Shown here: one piece after another, positions 31,101-42,916 of the stretch | How the letters are laid out: every line of letters starts with the position of its first letter | How positions within the stretch are numbered: the stretch's first letter is position 1 | From: Pratylenchus scribneri | Taxonomy: Eukaryota > Nematoda > Chromadorea > Rhabditida > Pratylenchidae | Direction: 5' to 3' | NCBI GenBank assembly: GCA_030063045.1 | Contig: JAQSEB010000034.1 | Coordinates: 992,001-1,056,000, forward strand | DNA: 64,000 nt | The notes under the pieces: generated by a model | Seen by the model: only the letters and a program-made list of their open reading frames with translations | The model's database searches: none | Told to the model about the DNA's origin: nothing | Position numbers and translations under genes: made by a program

Positions 31101-34100
31101 TTTGTCGGGTGAGAAAATGGGAAAACTGGCATTAATATAAGGATAAAAAAAACTTATTCATTGGCCAATAAAATTAGATAGTATAATTTCTAGTTTAGAA
31201 ACATGACAATTTAATACTGCCGATTGCTTACTTCTGCCTTTATTTTGGCCATAGCTCAACAAGGAAGTGACAAATTCAGGAATACGATAAACCATTCGAA
31301 AGCTCTAATAAGTGACCACTAAAAGTGGCCAGACTAATTTTTAAAAATTTAAAATAATTTGTATAATAAGCGACTTTTCCTCGGTCAGTCAGAAAATTCG
31401 GGTTTACTTCACTCAAGGCATGTAATATTTTTTTAAATCCCAAGTTACATAAAATTTAATAAAGCCTTTTTGTAGAGGCCCTTTCAGCTTTCCAATGAAT
31501 GGTATATAGCTTTCCCAAATTAGTTATTACCTCACTGAGCTATGAAACAAAAGAATGGACGACTTAATTGAATCGCTCTCTAATACCAAGTGAATTGATT
31601 TGTGCCTGAAGGCATTTAGGCGATCATCTTCTTATGCTACCGTAACAACAAAGGAAAGGAGCCTTTTCGCAGCGCTAGGCATCAATCAATTCATTTGGTA
31701 TAAAGGTGCGATATTTTTAGGCTCATAGCTCAACGAAGCAATAGCCAATCTTGGAAAGTGATATATCATTCGAAAGCCCTAAATACCCTTTAAAAAGTGG
31801 CTAAACTAATTTTTGAAAAGTTGGAATACTTTGTGAAATATGCGGCTTTTCCTCCAATTAATCTGAAAATTTGGCGTATAACATTCAATGACTTAACACT
31901 TTCTTTAAAATTAGAATTCGTAAAATTAAAATCGGCCATTTTGTAGAGGGAACTTTAAGCTTAAAATAATTTATCGCCTTCCAAAATTGGTGATTGCCTC
32001 CGTAAGCTATGGGGCAAAAACCGAAGCCTCAATCAGCGAAAGTCAATTATCCCCCTATCCTTCGGTTCTTCAATTTCAAATCAATTCGGTTGAACTGATT
32101 TTGAATATAATTTTTCTTCCATTCCACCCTCCACCAATACTCATAATCAGTTTAAGGCTTAAGCCTTTTCCGAGAGGGCAGCAATGATCAAAGTCAAATT
32201 TGGGGATTTGGGCGAAAAAATGTGGGTGAATTATGACTTTTCCATTTTACGTTCGCCACTTTTGGGTGGTGGTGTAAAAATGTGATGATGAGCGGCTGGT
32301 TGAATTGGGGGAAGTGTTTTCGAGGGTGCGGTCAGCCCCCCCCCCCACTTTATTTATAATTCCCTTCGGCGGGACAAATCGATTGTCCCGTCCAAACCAC
32401 CCCAATTTTGTGCTCATCAATCCCTTTCATTGTGAATGGCCAAACCTCAATTGAAAGAGGGGAAACCCTTTTGACAACAATAATTTTTTAATGAGTCTGG
32501 CACCAATTCTAAATCAAAATTTATCTAATATTCCGCTTCATTTTTATCACCTATTTTCCCCCTTTTATCATTTTATATATGGCTTTTGCGTCATTTGCCA
32601 ATCTCATTTTTGTTTTCATAATATTTTCTCCTCTTCTCTTATCAGTAGATTTGTTTCAAATACATATTTTTGGATTCCGTTCTCCTTAAAAGGACACTTT
32701 TCTGCGCGAATAAACTTTGCCAACATATTCATTTATGTTTAAATTTATAGTTAAATCCCCTAAAGCAATTCCTCTAAATCGCCTTTTTTAATCATTTTTA
32801 TTACCTCTATCAATTTTTAACATTTCCCACAATCAAAATAAACATTTGAGACTTTTAATTATCAAAATAAACAACACCATCCACAATCCATAATAAATAT
32901 ATTATTTCCTTGTCCCAAAATGACCTCTTTAAATTGGCCCCAATCTTCTGCCAACACCACCAAAACCCAACATCATTCCCGTTGCTGCTGTTTTTGCCTA
33001 CATCGATTCATTCCCTGCATTTTCACTTCTCCCACTACTGCTGCCCAACAATCCCCGCCAACAATTTGTCGGCCAATGTCCAATTCCAACCACCACAATT
33101 TGCCACCTTCAATCCGGCCAAATTCCCACCGTCGACCAAGTTTGGTTGAATTGTTGCAAAAATTGAGTCCTGGCCGGAATCGTTCGGCCTCGGCTTTTTC
33201 CTTAATTAGTTTGGATGGTGGCGACAGGGGCTTTCCACCTTCGCAGGTCACCGCCGAATCGTTGGTCGCATTGGAGGCATCACTCATCAAGGAGTCAACC
33301 ACTTTTAGCCAACTGTTCCGTTGGGCATTGCTTCAGGTGTTTTGGGCAGCAGATACAAATTCACCTTCCAATTCAATTTTAAATGATATTTATCACATTT
33401 TTTTGTTTCATATTCCTCAACATCAGCACTTTCAATATTTAAACCGAGAGAGTACTCATAATCAGTATTTAAGCCCCATTCTTTTGGCCATATCTCTATA
33501 AGGAAGCGAACAATTTGGGAAGGCGATATGCTATTCGAAAGCCTTAAATTCCCTCTAAAAAGTGGCTACATAGATTTTTCAAATTTGGAATATTTTGTAA
33601 AAATAAGCGGCATTTTCTCAAAAAATTCTAATTGATTATACTCAAATGAATGTAACTTGTGTTAAAATTGGAATTCATCAAATTTAATATGGTCTCTTTT
33701 TAGAGGACACTTTAGGCTTTAAAATGGTATATTGCCTTTCTGGATTGGCTATTACCTCATTTAACTATAAACAAAAAGAATAAACCCAGATACTGAATTG
33801 GCGATATTTCCCCTACCGTATTCAACACCGTTGATAGGAAGGATAAGAAAAAAAAAGAAGGGAGCCATAATCATATCTAAAAGTGGGAAATTTAACAAAA
33901 TTTACACGAAATAATGTTCAAATTGATTGCCAATTTTGCCTTTTTCCCAGATATCAGTGGAGACTATGGCCATCACTGCACTCCCTTTGGATTGTTGGCT
34001 GAAAGAACGCCTCAAGAATTGGGTTCAATTGTCGGGTCATCAAGGCACAATTGTGCCAGCCTCAAATCATTCCCTTTGGAAAAAGCAACCTCCTGGCAAT

Positions 34101-36259
34101 TCGGGCGAAGCCATCGCATATGCAGAAATAATGCGGGGTGAAGAGCGAAATGGATTATTAAATAAATATTATTCCATAGATCCGGTATTGCGTGGAATAA
34201 CGCCAAAATTCTTCAGGGAAATTCAGCATCGGAATGAGGGTTGGCCACAAGGAGAATTCAGCCTATTATAAAAAGATTTGATTTTTCAGCATTCATCGAA
34301 ATCCAGGACCTTTTGGCGGAGGTAATAATAAGAATGGAAATTAAAATTAGAAACTTTGTCTATTATTTGAGAATCCATTTGGACACATTTTAGAAAGGCT
34401 ATAAAATTTGGCTAATAAAAGAACTACCCTATCGAAAATCTTTGCATTGATAATTCCTCCATTTGAATTTTTATCGCAGTTTCCGAATACATCGAGTCGA
34501 GCGGTGATGGACATTAAAATTGGGACGAGAACCTTCCTAGAATCTGAGGTGGCCAACCGAAGCAGACGCGCCGATTTGTACCGCAAAATGATGGAATTAG
34601 CACCGGATGAACCGACAAAAGAGGTCGGTCACTCACTTAATCAAAAGGAATTTTGATCTATTTTGGTTATATCTGGATAACAAATTGGCCATTTTAAACC
34701 TTCTTTAGCCATTTTTCAAATACTAATTATTTGTTTTGCAGGAGCATCGGGAAGGGGCCATCACAAAATTGAGGTACTAAATTGAGGGGAATATTCTATT
34801 TTTTAATATTATTCAATCCATTCATTCATTCACAGATATATGCAATTCCGTGAAATGTGGGTTTCACCAAATTTTGATAAAAAATTTTCCAACTTTTTCA
34901 GGAAATCGTCCTCCGCCGCTTTGGGATTTCGGATTGAAGTTTGACCCCACTCAAAAATGAATTTATTCTCAAATTCTTTAGGCAGCCCAATTGCCTGGAG
35001 GCGTTCTTCGAAAAGACTTCAAAAGGCTGTCAACCCGGGATCAAGTGCGGCAAGCATTGATGGACTTTTTTGGGCCAAGGAGGCAATCCTTGAAAATGCA
35101 ATTGCTGGCCAGGATAAAACAAATCAGAGATGCCGTCGAATACAGCGAATTTTTCGCCAGCCATGAGGTGAAGGAGGAAAAAAGAGGGGGAAATTTTTTG
35201 AAAAAATGGAATGTCTAAATTAACAAATTATTTCACCTTTTTAGCTAAGAAATGAATCCGACTATTTAACTAATTAATAAGTAAGAAATTAATTCAACCT
35301 GTTTCTAAGGAAAAAAACATTTTGGCGAACATTTTCCGGAAAGGGAAAACACATTTTGGCGAACATTTTCCGGAAAGAGAAAACACATTTTGGCGAACAT
35401 TTTCCGGAAAGGGAAAACACATTTTGACGAACATTTTCCAGAAAGGGAAAACACATTTTGACGAACATTTTCCGGAAAGGGAAAACACATTTTGGCGAAC
35501 ATTTTCCGGAAAGGGAAAACACATTTTGGCGAACATTTTCCGGAAAGTGAAAACACATTTTGGCGAACATTTTCCGGAAAGGGAAAACACATTTTGGCGA
35601 ACATTTTCCGGAAAGTGAAAACACATTTTGACGAACATTTTCCGGAAAGGGAAAACACATTTTGGCGAACATTTTCCGGAAAGTGAAAACACATTTTGGC
35701 GAACATTTTCCGGAAAGGGAAAACACATTTTGGCGAACATTTTCCGGAAAGTGAAAACACATTTTGACGAACATTTTCCGGAAAGGGAAAACACATTTTG
35801 ACGAACATTTTCCGGAAAGGGAAAACACATTTTGACGAACATTTTTCGGAAAACAAAAAATCAAAATTAATCCAAAACACAAAAAATCTGCAGGGGTTAT
35901 TTTTGTAATACCGTATACCCCTTCTCTTCAAATTCAATTCCCTTTTCCTTTTATCCATCTCTTTCATTTTTTGAAGAAATATCTCATATTTTCTACTCAT
36001 TCAGGTCGTTGGTTCGTCAATTTTGTTGATTTATGACGACAAGAAAGCAGGCGCCTGGCTCATTGATTTTGCCAAATGTACAAAAATGGAAGGGCAAAAT
36101 AGGTTATGCCATCGAGCCGAATGGGAGCTGGGCAATCATGAGGATGGATATTTAATCGGGCTGGACAATTTGGTGGAATTGTTGGCCGATGGGGAAAATA
36201 TGGCCGAAATGAAGGAAGAAAATGAGGATGAAGAAAGGCATAAAATTGATGACACATAA
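28123..36259 (+). CDS. lfe-2: Inositol-1,4,5-trisphosphate 3-kinase (LFE-2 type) with several possible N-termini
   Basis: Phosphorylates IP3 to IP4 and so damps ER calcium release. The catalytic domain begins at about 33951: CWLKERLKNWVQLSGHQG, RGITPKFFREIQ, FIEIQDLL, SRAVMDIKIGTRTFLE (PxxxDxKxG motif), YRKMMELAPDEPTKEEH, ITKLRYMQFREMWKSSSAAL, GFRIEAAQLPGG, QQIRD-like RIKQIRDAVEYSEFF, ASHEVVGSSILLIYDD (SSLL motif), AGAWLIDFAKCT and NHEDGYLIGLDNLVELLAD; stop at 36257-36259. Upstream exons in phase: 28123-28215, about 28816-29091, 29641-30016, a short exon near 30151, 30833-31110, and a separate ATG exon at 32920-33335 (RRPSLVELLQKLSPGRNRS). These are Ser/Pro-rich and low-similarity. Introns hold two 34-bp satellites and palindromic elements. 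Confidence 0.9.
29212..29520. repeat. Palindromic ~300-bp element (lfe-2 intron)
   Basis: Starts gaccatagcttagcgaggc and has aaagtgtcctttctaaagtgg, then the inverse ccactttttagaggacattt and an end tcctagttgagatat. It is more degenerate than the other copies. Confidence 0.6.
30367..30662 (+). repeat. 34-bp tandem satellite, nine units, forward orientation
   Basis: The unit begins ccggaaaatgttcgccaaaa and ends tgtgttttcccttt. The period is exactly 34 bp (for example ccgg at 30369 and 30403). Variants include attcgcc for gttcgcc and ttttgcc for ttttccc. It lies in an intron of the IP3 kinase gene. The unit length and absence of stops keep reading frames open, which explains the apparent long open frames here. 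Confidence 0.92.
31241..32020. repeat. Composite palindromic element, copy 2
   Basis: Two palindromic units (31241-31555 and 31717-32020) around a spacer with gtgaattgatttgtgcctga at one end and aggcatcaatcaattcattt at the other. Same organisation as 3437-4203. It lies in a long intron of the IP3 kinase gene. Confidence 0.75.
33476..33783. repeat. Palindromic ~300-bp element, solo copy (lfe-2 intron)
   Basis: Ends ggccatatctctataaggaa and ggctattacctcatttaact. Inner arms cctctaaaaagtggcta and ctctttttagaggacacttt. Confidence 0.65.
35315..35850 (-). repeat. 34-bp tandem satellite, about 16 units, reverse orientation
   Basis: The unit is the reverse complement of the array at 30367-30662: ggaaagggaaaacacatttt followed by ggcgaacattttcc. 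Variants are gacgaac for ggcgaac and gtgaaaa for gggaaaa. It lies in the intron just before the exon starting VVGSSILLIYDD. Confidence 0.92.
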
Positions 36260-37586
36260 TAATGCGCAGATTTTTTTGATCAATTTTTTATTGAATTTAT
36301 AAAATTATGATGGGTGGGAAAAAACATCAAAGGGGGAAAATTATGTAAATATGTATGAATAATATGCTTTTTTGTGGGATAAATATATTTGAAAATTGAT
36401 TCGACAAAATTGTATTTTAAAGTGGGAACTGGGAACTATGCGAGTCTTTTTGCCTGTTTTGGTTAGTGCACATTTATTGCTGCCCTAATATTAAAATTGT
36501 TTTTCCATTCGAACATATTTATTTCTTCAGCAACACATTTTGATCAGCCACCGGCCACGCTAAAAATTTATTTTTTAAATATTTATAATTAAATTGACGG
36601 GTTAAAGGTAGCATTATTAATATGCCCTTTAGGCATTTTTTGAAGAGGATTTGTCCATTGAAAAATGGATCACAAATTTAAAGTATCTTTGAGCCTTTTT
36701 TTGTGCATAACTCAACGAGGAAGCCACCAAAATTGAAAGGCATACCATCCGAAAGCCCTAAATACCCTTTAAAAAAGTAGCGTTTCTAATTTTTGAAAAC
36801 TTAAAACAATTTGTAAAATAAGCCACTTTTCTCCAATCAATCAGAAAACTCGAGTGAAAAAAAAATATACTCAAAAACATGTATTTTTCCAAGGTAGGAG
36901 GAATTCACAAATTTAAAAAGGCCATTTTGTAGAAGATATTTTGAGCTTTAGAATGGTATATCACATTCTATAGAATGGCTATTGCCTCGTTGAGTTGTGG
37001 GCCAAGAGAATAGATGCCTTAATCCACCCTTTATACCAATACTAAATGAATTGATTGATGATGCCTGAAGGTCTTAGGCGCTAGTGTGTAGGCGCCTTTC
37101 CTTTGTTATTACGGTAGGCGTAAGGCGATGGAGACTGAATGACCCTCATCCTTCATACATCAAATTCACTTGATATGGGAAAGCGATACAGTAGGTCGTA
37201 TATTCTTTTGCCTATAACTCAACGAGACAATAGCCAATTCAGGAAGGCGATATACCATTTGAAAGCCTAAAGTGTCCTCTACAATTGGGCTTATTTTAAA
37301 TTTTATGAAATGCAAAAAGCTATATGTATTTTAGTATAATAAACCCGGAGGAAAAGCCAGTATGAATTGATTTAATTTACATAAAATTTTCCAACTTCCA
37401 AGCAATATATAACCTTTCTAGAATGGCTATTGGCTTTCTCTATTGCCTCACAGAGCTATAGCCCTGATTGTGAGAATTGACCAGCAGAAATGTTGGTATT
37501 GAAATTAAAACATTGTCCCAAATCCGATTGGGAAATAAGCCAAAATTTGCAATGATTATCAATTTTGGGATAAATCAATTTGTTTG
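36260..37586. other. Intergenic region with composite palindromic element
   Basis: 3' flank of the IP3 kinase gene, then a composite element (36692-37460). No gene is seen. The genes on both sides end here. Confidence 0.5.
36692..37460. repeat. Composite palindromic element, copy 3 (spacer inverted)
   Basis: Palindromic units at 36692-37012 and 37195-37460. The spacer between them is the inverse complement of the one at 3700-3895: it contains cctaccgtaata reversed, gatggagactgaatg and gcgatacagtaggtcgtata. Confidence 0.75.
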
Positions 37587-40500
37587 TTACCTATCATAAT
37601 TGGCCCTGAACAATCTTTTGTGCAATTGAAGCTGCAAAATTACCCAAAATGAATCATTTTTAGGCCAAAATTACCTTCCAAACTGCGCCACTCAACAAAA
37701 TGAGCAAAATGAGAAGGAGGAATACGGAGATTAGCCTAAAAGGGAAATCATTTTGGATATTCAATTCAATGTTTAGGGCACTGACGTGCTGTTGGTCGAT
37801 TCCTCGGGCTGTGGGGCCAATGTAGGCTGAAATGTATTGGCTTAATTCATTGCTTATTAAGTAGGTAAATTTGAAGATTTCCCAATTAAATTCACCCAAA
37901 GATCTCCTGAATCAATCTGAGTCAAGAAACTGCTGATGAGAATGGAAGGAAAATAAATCAACGAAAATTTCCAAAATTGAGAAGAAATTTGAATACGAAT
38001 TTGAGGGAATTATTAGGCCAATGTGCTCTCAAAACAATCCCTAATAAACCCCAAAATTCCTCATCCTTTATTCCAACCTTCTCAAAAATATAATGCGGCG
38101 TTTTTTCGGCCTCACCCTCCTCCTCTTCGCCTTCCCCTTCTTCTTCTTCCTCCTCCTTTGTTCCTTCCTCTTCATCCTCTTCCTTCTTCCCTCCTCCTCC
38201 TTCTTCCTTCTCTTCCTTTTCATCGCCCTCATCCCAATTTTCTATTTCCCCTTCTTCATCCTCTTCCCGTTCACTGGATCTGGGCCGTCCTTTTGCCCGC
38301 CACTTTTTCGCCCCACCTTGACGACTTTGCCTCGCCCGCACAATTGCAGCCCTATCTTTGGTCTGAACCAACAAATGAAGAATTAAATTTGAATGGGTTA
38401 TTTTCGACCTGAAAACATGCTTCCACTTGCACTTTTTCAGACATGAATTTTGCACATCCCGTCGGCTCCAATTCCTCCGCCAATTGAGTGTCATCTGTGA
38501 ACGAGGCACAGCCCATCTGTGGGTGAAATGGAATTAATCCATTTTTATATAGTTATTAGTCCTAATTTAGGGCCAACGTGGTTTTGGGTGGGCTAGGCTC
38601 TCACCCTTTGGCCTTTATTGAAAGGCTAATAAACCCCAATGGCCCAATGAACGGGATAGGGTTAAGGGGAAACTCGACTTTAAATTATTATTTATTAATT
38701 GTGCGGAAAGGGCTGGTTTAAGGCAGATTTGGGCAATATTTGATTGATATTATGTGGCGAGGCGATTAACCAAAAAGTGGGGGTACAATAGGATGAATAG
38801 GAGAAAACCTTAGGCATTATTGGCATTGACAATATTGTATTTTTTTAACCATCCTAGAGAGGCTCCGAAAAATAGAAGCCCATGAGCTTAAAATAGAAAA
38901 ATATGGTATTCCATAAAATATAATATTCCCAAAAAAGTTACCGTCCGATATTTGCTCATATGGCCAAGCTGGGATTGGATTTCGGCACGGAAGCAGAATT
39001 CGCCTTTACAACTAACATTCCTACTGCTCATTTTCTGGCCCATCACTTCCACATGCACAAATGCCCCTTAAAAATTGGTGGATAATTTGGGAATGGGAAA
39101 GTTGGGGCAAGAATACGGCATTTCGAGTTCTCCTTGACCGTTGGCTTCGGCTTCCGCTGCAAAAATAATTAGAACAAAATTATTGGATAAACAATTTTGA
39201 GGCCAATTTGTAGATGGCATATTCCTCTTTTCTATCTTCCTTTTCCCTTTTTCCCTTCTCACCGAATTGCAATAATCGCCTTCACAAACGCATGACTCTG
39301 TGTGCAACAAATCGTCGGCGGTTTTGGCTACAGTATGGTGCATTGCGCCCGTAATTGGCTTTAAATGATTGGAACATTTAAAATTGTCTTTTCATCTATC
39401 TAATTTGGCCCCGTGGCTTTTTTAGAGACTCTCTAAAGGAGGATATTATTGGAATGGGGATTCTAATAGAGATGGAGTCAATATTAGAAAAAATACGGTA
39501 TTCCCATGCCCATAACCCCTTCTTATATTATTCACCGGGATCATGCATGCCCCGGAGGAGCGCCTTTCCACCAACGGGACGGATGCATTCACGCAACCCT
39601 GTTCCGTTGTTTCAGTTCGATGATTTTTCACGAAAGTGCACAATTCACCGAGGCACGTTTTCCCACGGCAATGTGGCCCTTGGCAAACACAGGAATAGCT
39701 GAATTTGAAGAAATAATGGGGAAAAAATTCAGAAGGACTAACAGTGGAACGGGCTCTATCTCCAATTTTTGGACAGCCCTGTCACTGTTACAGAAGTCAC
39801 GGCCATCGCAAAAACAAGTGAACGGATCCTAAAAGATGTGCTTGAAATGTGAATATGATTTTCCCTAAAGCAAATATGTATCAAAAATCAAAGGCTTCTT
39901 CCTAGGAATCTATCAAAATATCGAGTTTTGATTGTGCGATTTTGGGTCATTTCAGTGCCAGCTATTTTGATGATCATAGCTCTGCAAAAAAGAAACCATT
40001 TGATGCAATCCTGGTATCAATGGATAGAGATATTCGAGCGCTATTAAATAATGAGAAAGTTTTTGTGTGATTAATCAAAATTTAAATGACTTAATGCCAA
40101 AAAAGAGAATGAAAGTCATTTTCCTTAGCTTGATTTTAGAAGTTTGTAATTAAGAGGATATCGAACTTTTCACAAATCCCAATATATATGTTTCTGTAGA
40201 GCTTGATTAACTCTATCCAATGATACAAAGTTTGCATCAAAAGGCTTCTTCTTTGCTGAGTTACGGATTCGTCAAAGTTGGCAATGAAACGTCTCCCCTC
40301 GGATTGATTTGCCCCAAAGCAATTGAATCAAAGGCTTCAAAGGAATTTGTTGCAAAGAAATTTCTATCAAATTATCATAATGAAAAATGGAAAAATGGCA
40401 CCAAATTGACTCTGGCATTTAACAAAACTCAAAACTATTTGGCTCTTTCATTTTCCATTCAAACAAAGTGGTTAAAGTCATAAAAACGCACTTCTTCCCT

Positions 40501-40928
40501 TTCGTCGCCGACCTCACAATGCGATCGAACATTGGCTCTAAGCATTCGACCACTGAAAATTCAGGCAATTTACATTCCTCCTCAAATTTTGGGCCAACCT
40601 TAAACATCCCTTCACGACTGCCGGCTCGCCCCAAACCATTGTACCCCATCGAGGGGCATAATGCGACTGAAAAATGGAATGAATGAGAGAGAATTATGCA
40701 AGGGGAAAAATGCCGAAATTGGCCTAATGAATAGAAAAAAACACAAACAATGAGGCAATATTCGCCCTCACATGTTGTACCCATGCAATCTTTGCCAACA
40801 CATAAAAAGTGAAAGAAATTGGATGAAATTATTTTGGCAATAAAATTCTTACAATCCAGGCACTTGAGGGCAGCAACAGGACATGGAAGTGGCAGAAGGA
40901 TGAGGAAAAGTAGGAAAATGGAAAGCAT
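37587..40928 (-). CDS. Cysteine-rich membrane protein with tandem Ly6/three-finger-like modules
   Basis: Secretory or plasma-membrane protein, unrecognised orthologue. The N-terminus at 40928 (MLSIFLLFLILLPLPCPVAA) is a signal peptide. Three cysteine modules follow. Module 1: YCMGTTCEGEYC, VALCPSMGYN, FEEECKLPEFSVVEC and CFCDGRDFCNSD. Module 2: CVCQGPHCRGKTCLGELC, GCVNASVPLVERRSSGAC, FKCSNHLKPITGAMH and ESCVCEGDYCN. Module 3 is less complete: VSCKGEFCFRAE, MGCASFTDDTQLAEELEPTGC and VEACFQ. The CxC-x(2-3)-D-x-CN endings fit Ly6/activin-receptor-type folds. Near the C-terminus is one transmembrane segment (ISVFLLLILLILLSGAVWK) and a short basic tail, stop at 37587-37589. A Glu-rich coding-like stretch (38050-38330) may be an internal exon. 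The exon chain is incomplete; boundaries are approximate. Confidence 0.6.
38555..38835 (+). repeat. Dispersed ~300-bp repeat, copy B
   Basis: Same ordered blocks and orientation as 7580-7935 (ttagtcct, ctctcaccc, aacgggataggg, ctttaaattattatttatt, gggcaatatttgat, taggcattattggca). It lies in an intron of the cysteine-rich protein gene. Confidence 0.65.
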
Positions 40929-42141
40929 TGATGAGGAAGGAAATGATGACCAAAAATGGAAAGGCAAAATGTGAGCCGAACAGCCACGTGTGGAAAAGAA
41001 GACGACCATATCTCTTCAAAATATTAGTGGAATTTGGCCAAATAAACTTTATGGCCTAATTGGATTGAATATGGTGAAGGGAAAAATGAAGGCTAAAAAT
41101 TTCAAAATGGAGGGATTCCAAAAATGGGGAGAAAATTCGCAATTGATGTGCCCACGAGCCAAAATCGACTTTCAATTTTCCACCACCACCACCACAGTAA
41201 AAAGTTGAATGGGTCGTTGCCTTTCGCTTCGCTTTTCCTATTCCAATGGCATCACCCCTCCGGGGGGCACAGCGTAGCCTTCATTTTTTAATGGGTGAAA
41301 AGTGAGGTGACAAAGTGGATGGAGGATTGGGCCAATGGAAGCGAATGGAAGGAGGGAATGGGGGATTGGCCTTATCAGATATCCCGCGCCGTTCCCGCCG
41401 AGAGTGGCGATGGCAAAATGGCCAGGGAGGGAGGGAAAGGCGTGTGTGCCGTGTGCCATTGACGTGAAAAAGGAGGAGGTTGCCGTTTGGTGGAATGGCC
41501 TGTGGGTGGCGGCTGGCGGGAGGGAGGGGGGAAAAGGAGTCCGCTCAATTTTATAGATTTTTGCCAAGTCCATGGCTCTCTAAGCGCACCCAACCGCGAG
41601 TGCTTTCTTCCCTTGCCCCTTCCCATTCCATCCAAGACCCCCCATTGGCCATCGCTAGTAGCAAAAGACCGCCACTGCTGTTGTTGGCCAAGTCATTTGC
41701 TGCCTTTGGCTTGAGGCCCCTTGCGCCTCCATCGCCGTAACTACTAGCAGCAGAGCGAGCAAACCAGCGGCAAGCAAAAATGATGGCGGGTTTGCCGGAA
41801 ATGGCCGGTTTGGCTTGGCCACAGCAAAAGGTAAAGACGAACAAAAATGGGAATGGAAAGGAACTCGGTGGAGTGGCAAAATGTGAGAGGAAAGAAGGAG
41901 ATTTGGAGGGGGAATGAATGACATTATTGGTAGGATTTGTGAAGGATGGGAAATGAATGGGAAAAATTATTATGAATAACAATGAGGATGAAAGTGAGCC
42001 CGAAATTGAACACAAAAGGTGCCGCATTTTAGCACAACATTTACAATTTGATGAATTACCCAAACCAAATCATTGAAACCATTAAAACACAAAATCTTCT
42101 TTAACAACAATTTATTCAAAAAAGAAAAAGAGAAAATGAAA
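40929..42141. other. Intergenic stretch without recognised genes
   Basis: Open frames on both strands between 41230 and 41930 are G- or C-rich low-complexity sequence without recognisable domains. I see no supported gene. It may be the upstream regulatory region of the cysteine-rich gene. Confidence 0.4.
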
Positions 42142-42149
42142 TAATCGGC

Positions 42150-42767
42150 GGTAAACGTGAAGAATTGGGGTCCCAAAAAAATTTTTTTTTAATTTTTCAA
42201 AAATTGCTATATGGGGGTTATTTGAGGTGCTGAGCACGAATCTGATATCCATTTTGCCATATCTGACCATCTTGGTAAGATATTGCCGACTTTTACCAAG
42301 CAAAAGGGAAGGGGGGATCAAGGGCATTTTAGGCAAAAATTTTTATATGGTCAATATATAGCTCAATCAACGCAGCTCAGTGAGCTGAATCTAATGGTAC
42401 CATTTTTATTGAATAATATTGCGTTTCGCTCAAGTTAGAGCTCTAAATATCTTACTAAGATAAATTTTTCTTTTGATCATAACTTGCTTATATTGCAATA
42501 TTATTCAATAAAAATGGTACCATTAGATTCAGCTCACTGAGCTGCGTTGATTGAGCTATATATTGACCATATAAAAATTTTTGCCTAAAATGCCCTTGGT
42601 CCCCCCTTCCCTTTTGCTTGGTAAAAGTCGGCAATATCTTACCAAGATGGTCAGATATGGCAAAATGGATGTCAGATTCGTGCTCAGCACCTCAAATAAC
42701 CCCCATATAGCAATTTTTGAAAAATTAAAAAAAAATTTTTTTGGGACCCCAATTCTTCACGTTTACC
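42150..42767. mobile_element. 618-bp palindromic (foldback) transposon with 8-bp target-site duplication
   Basis: Arms of roughly 260-280 bp are near-perfect inverse complements around a short loop (about 42425-42495). The outer ends are ggtaaacgtgaag and cttcacgtttacc. Both sides are flanked by taatcggc (42142-42149 and 42768-42775), an 8-bp duplication typical of hAT-type insertion. Each arm contains the same open frame (MPKMPL, PPSLLLGKSRQYLTKMVRYG), which is a by-product of the palindrome. No transposase is present, so it is non-autonomous. The arms differ at only a few positions, suggesting recent insertion or arm homogenisation. Confidence 0.9.
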
Positions 42768-42916
42768 TAATCGGCAATACAATAAAAGGAAATTTATTAG
42801 GGGAAATAACAATAGGCACATTAAATTAAGGGTGGAATAATAATCAAATATCGAATCAATTTATATGTATTTCTCATCTCATCATCAATCTTCACTTTTT
42901 GTCCACAATTTTCAAT

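Noticed and set aside
35289..36000. Long open frames (up to 231 residues) on the minus strand
   Set aside because: They are read-through of the 34-bp satellite, open in several frames on both strands, and lie in an intron of the IP3 kinase gene.
38093..38412. Leu/Pro/Phe-rich + strand open frames
   Set aside because: They are the complement of the Glu/Gly-rich stretch on the minus strand.
41238..42063. Overlapping open frames on both strands
   Set aside because: Low-complexity composition, no recognisable domain and no consistent splice sites.
42112..42829. Mirror open frames (about 74-82 residues) on both arms
   Set aside because: They result from the palindrome of the foldback transposon and match no family.
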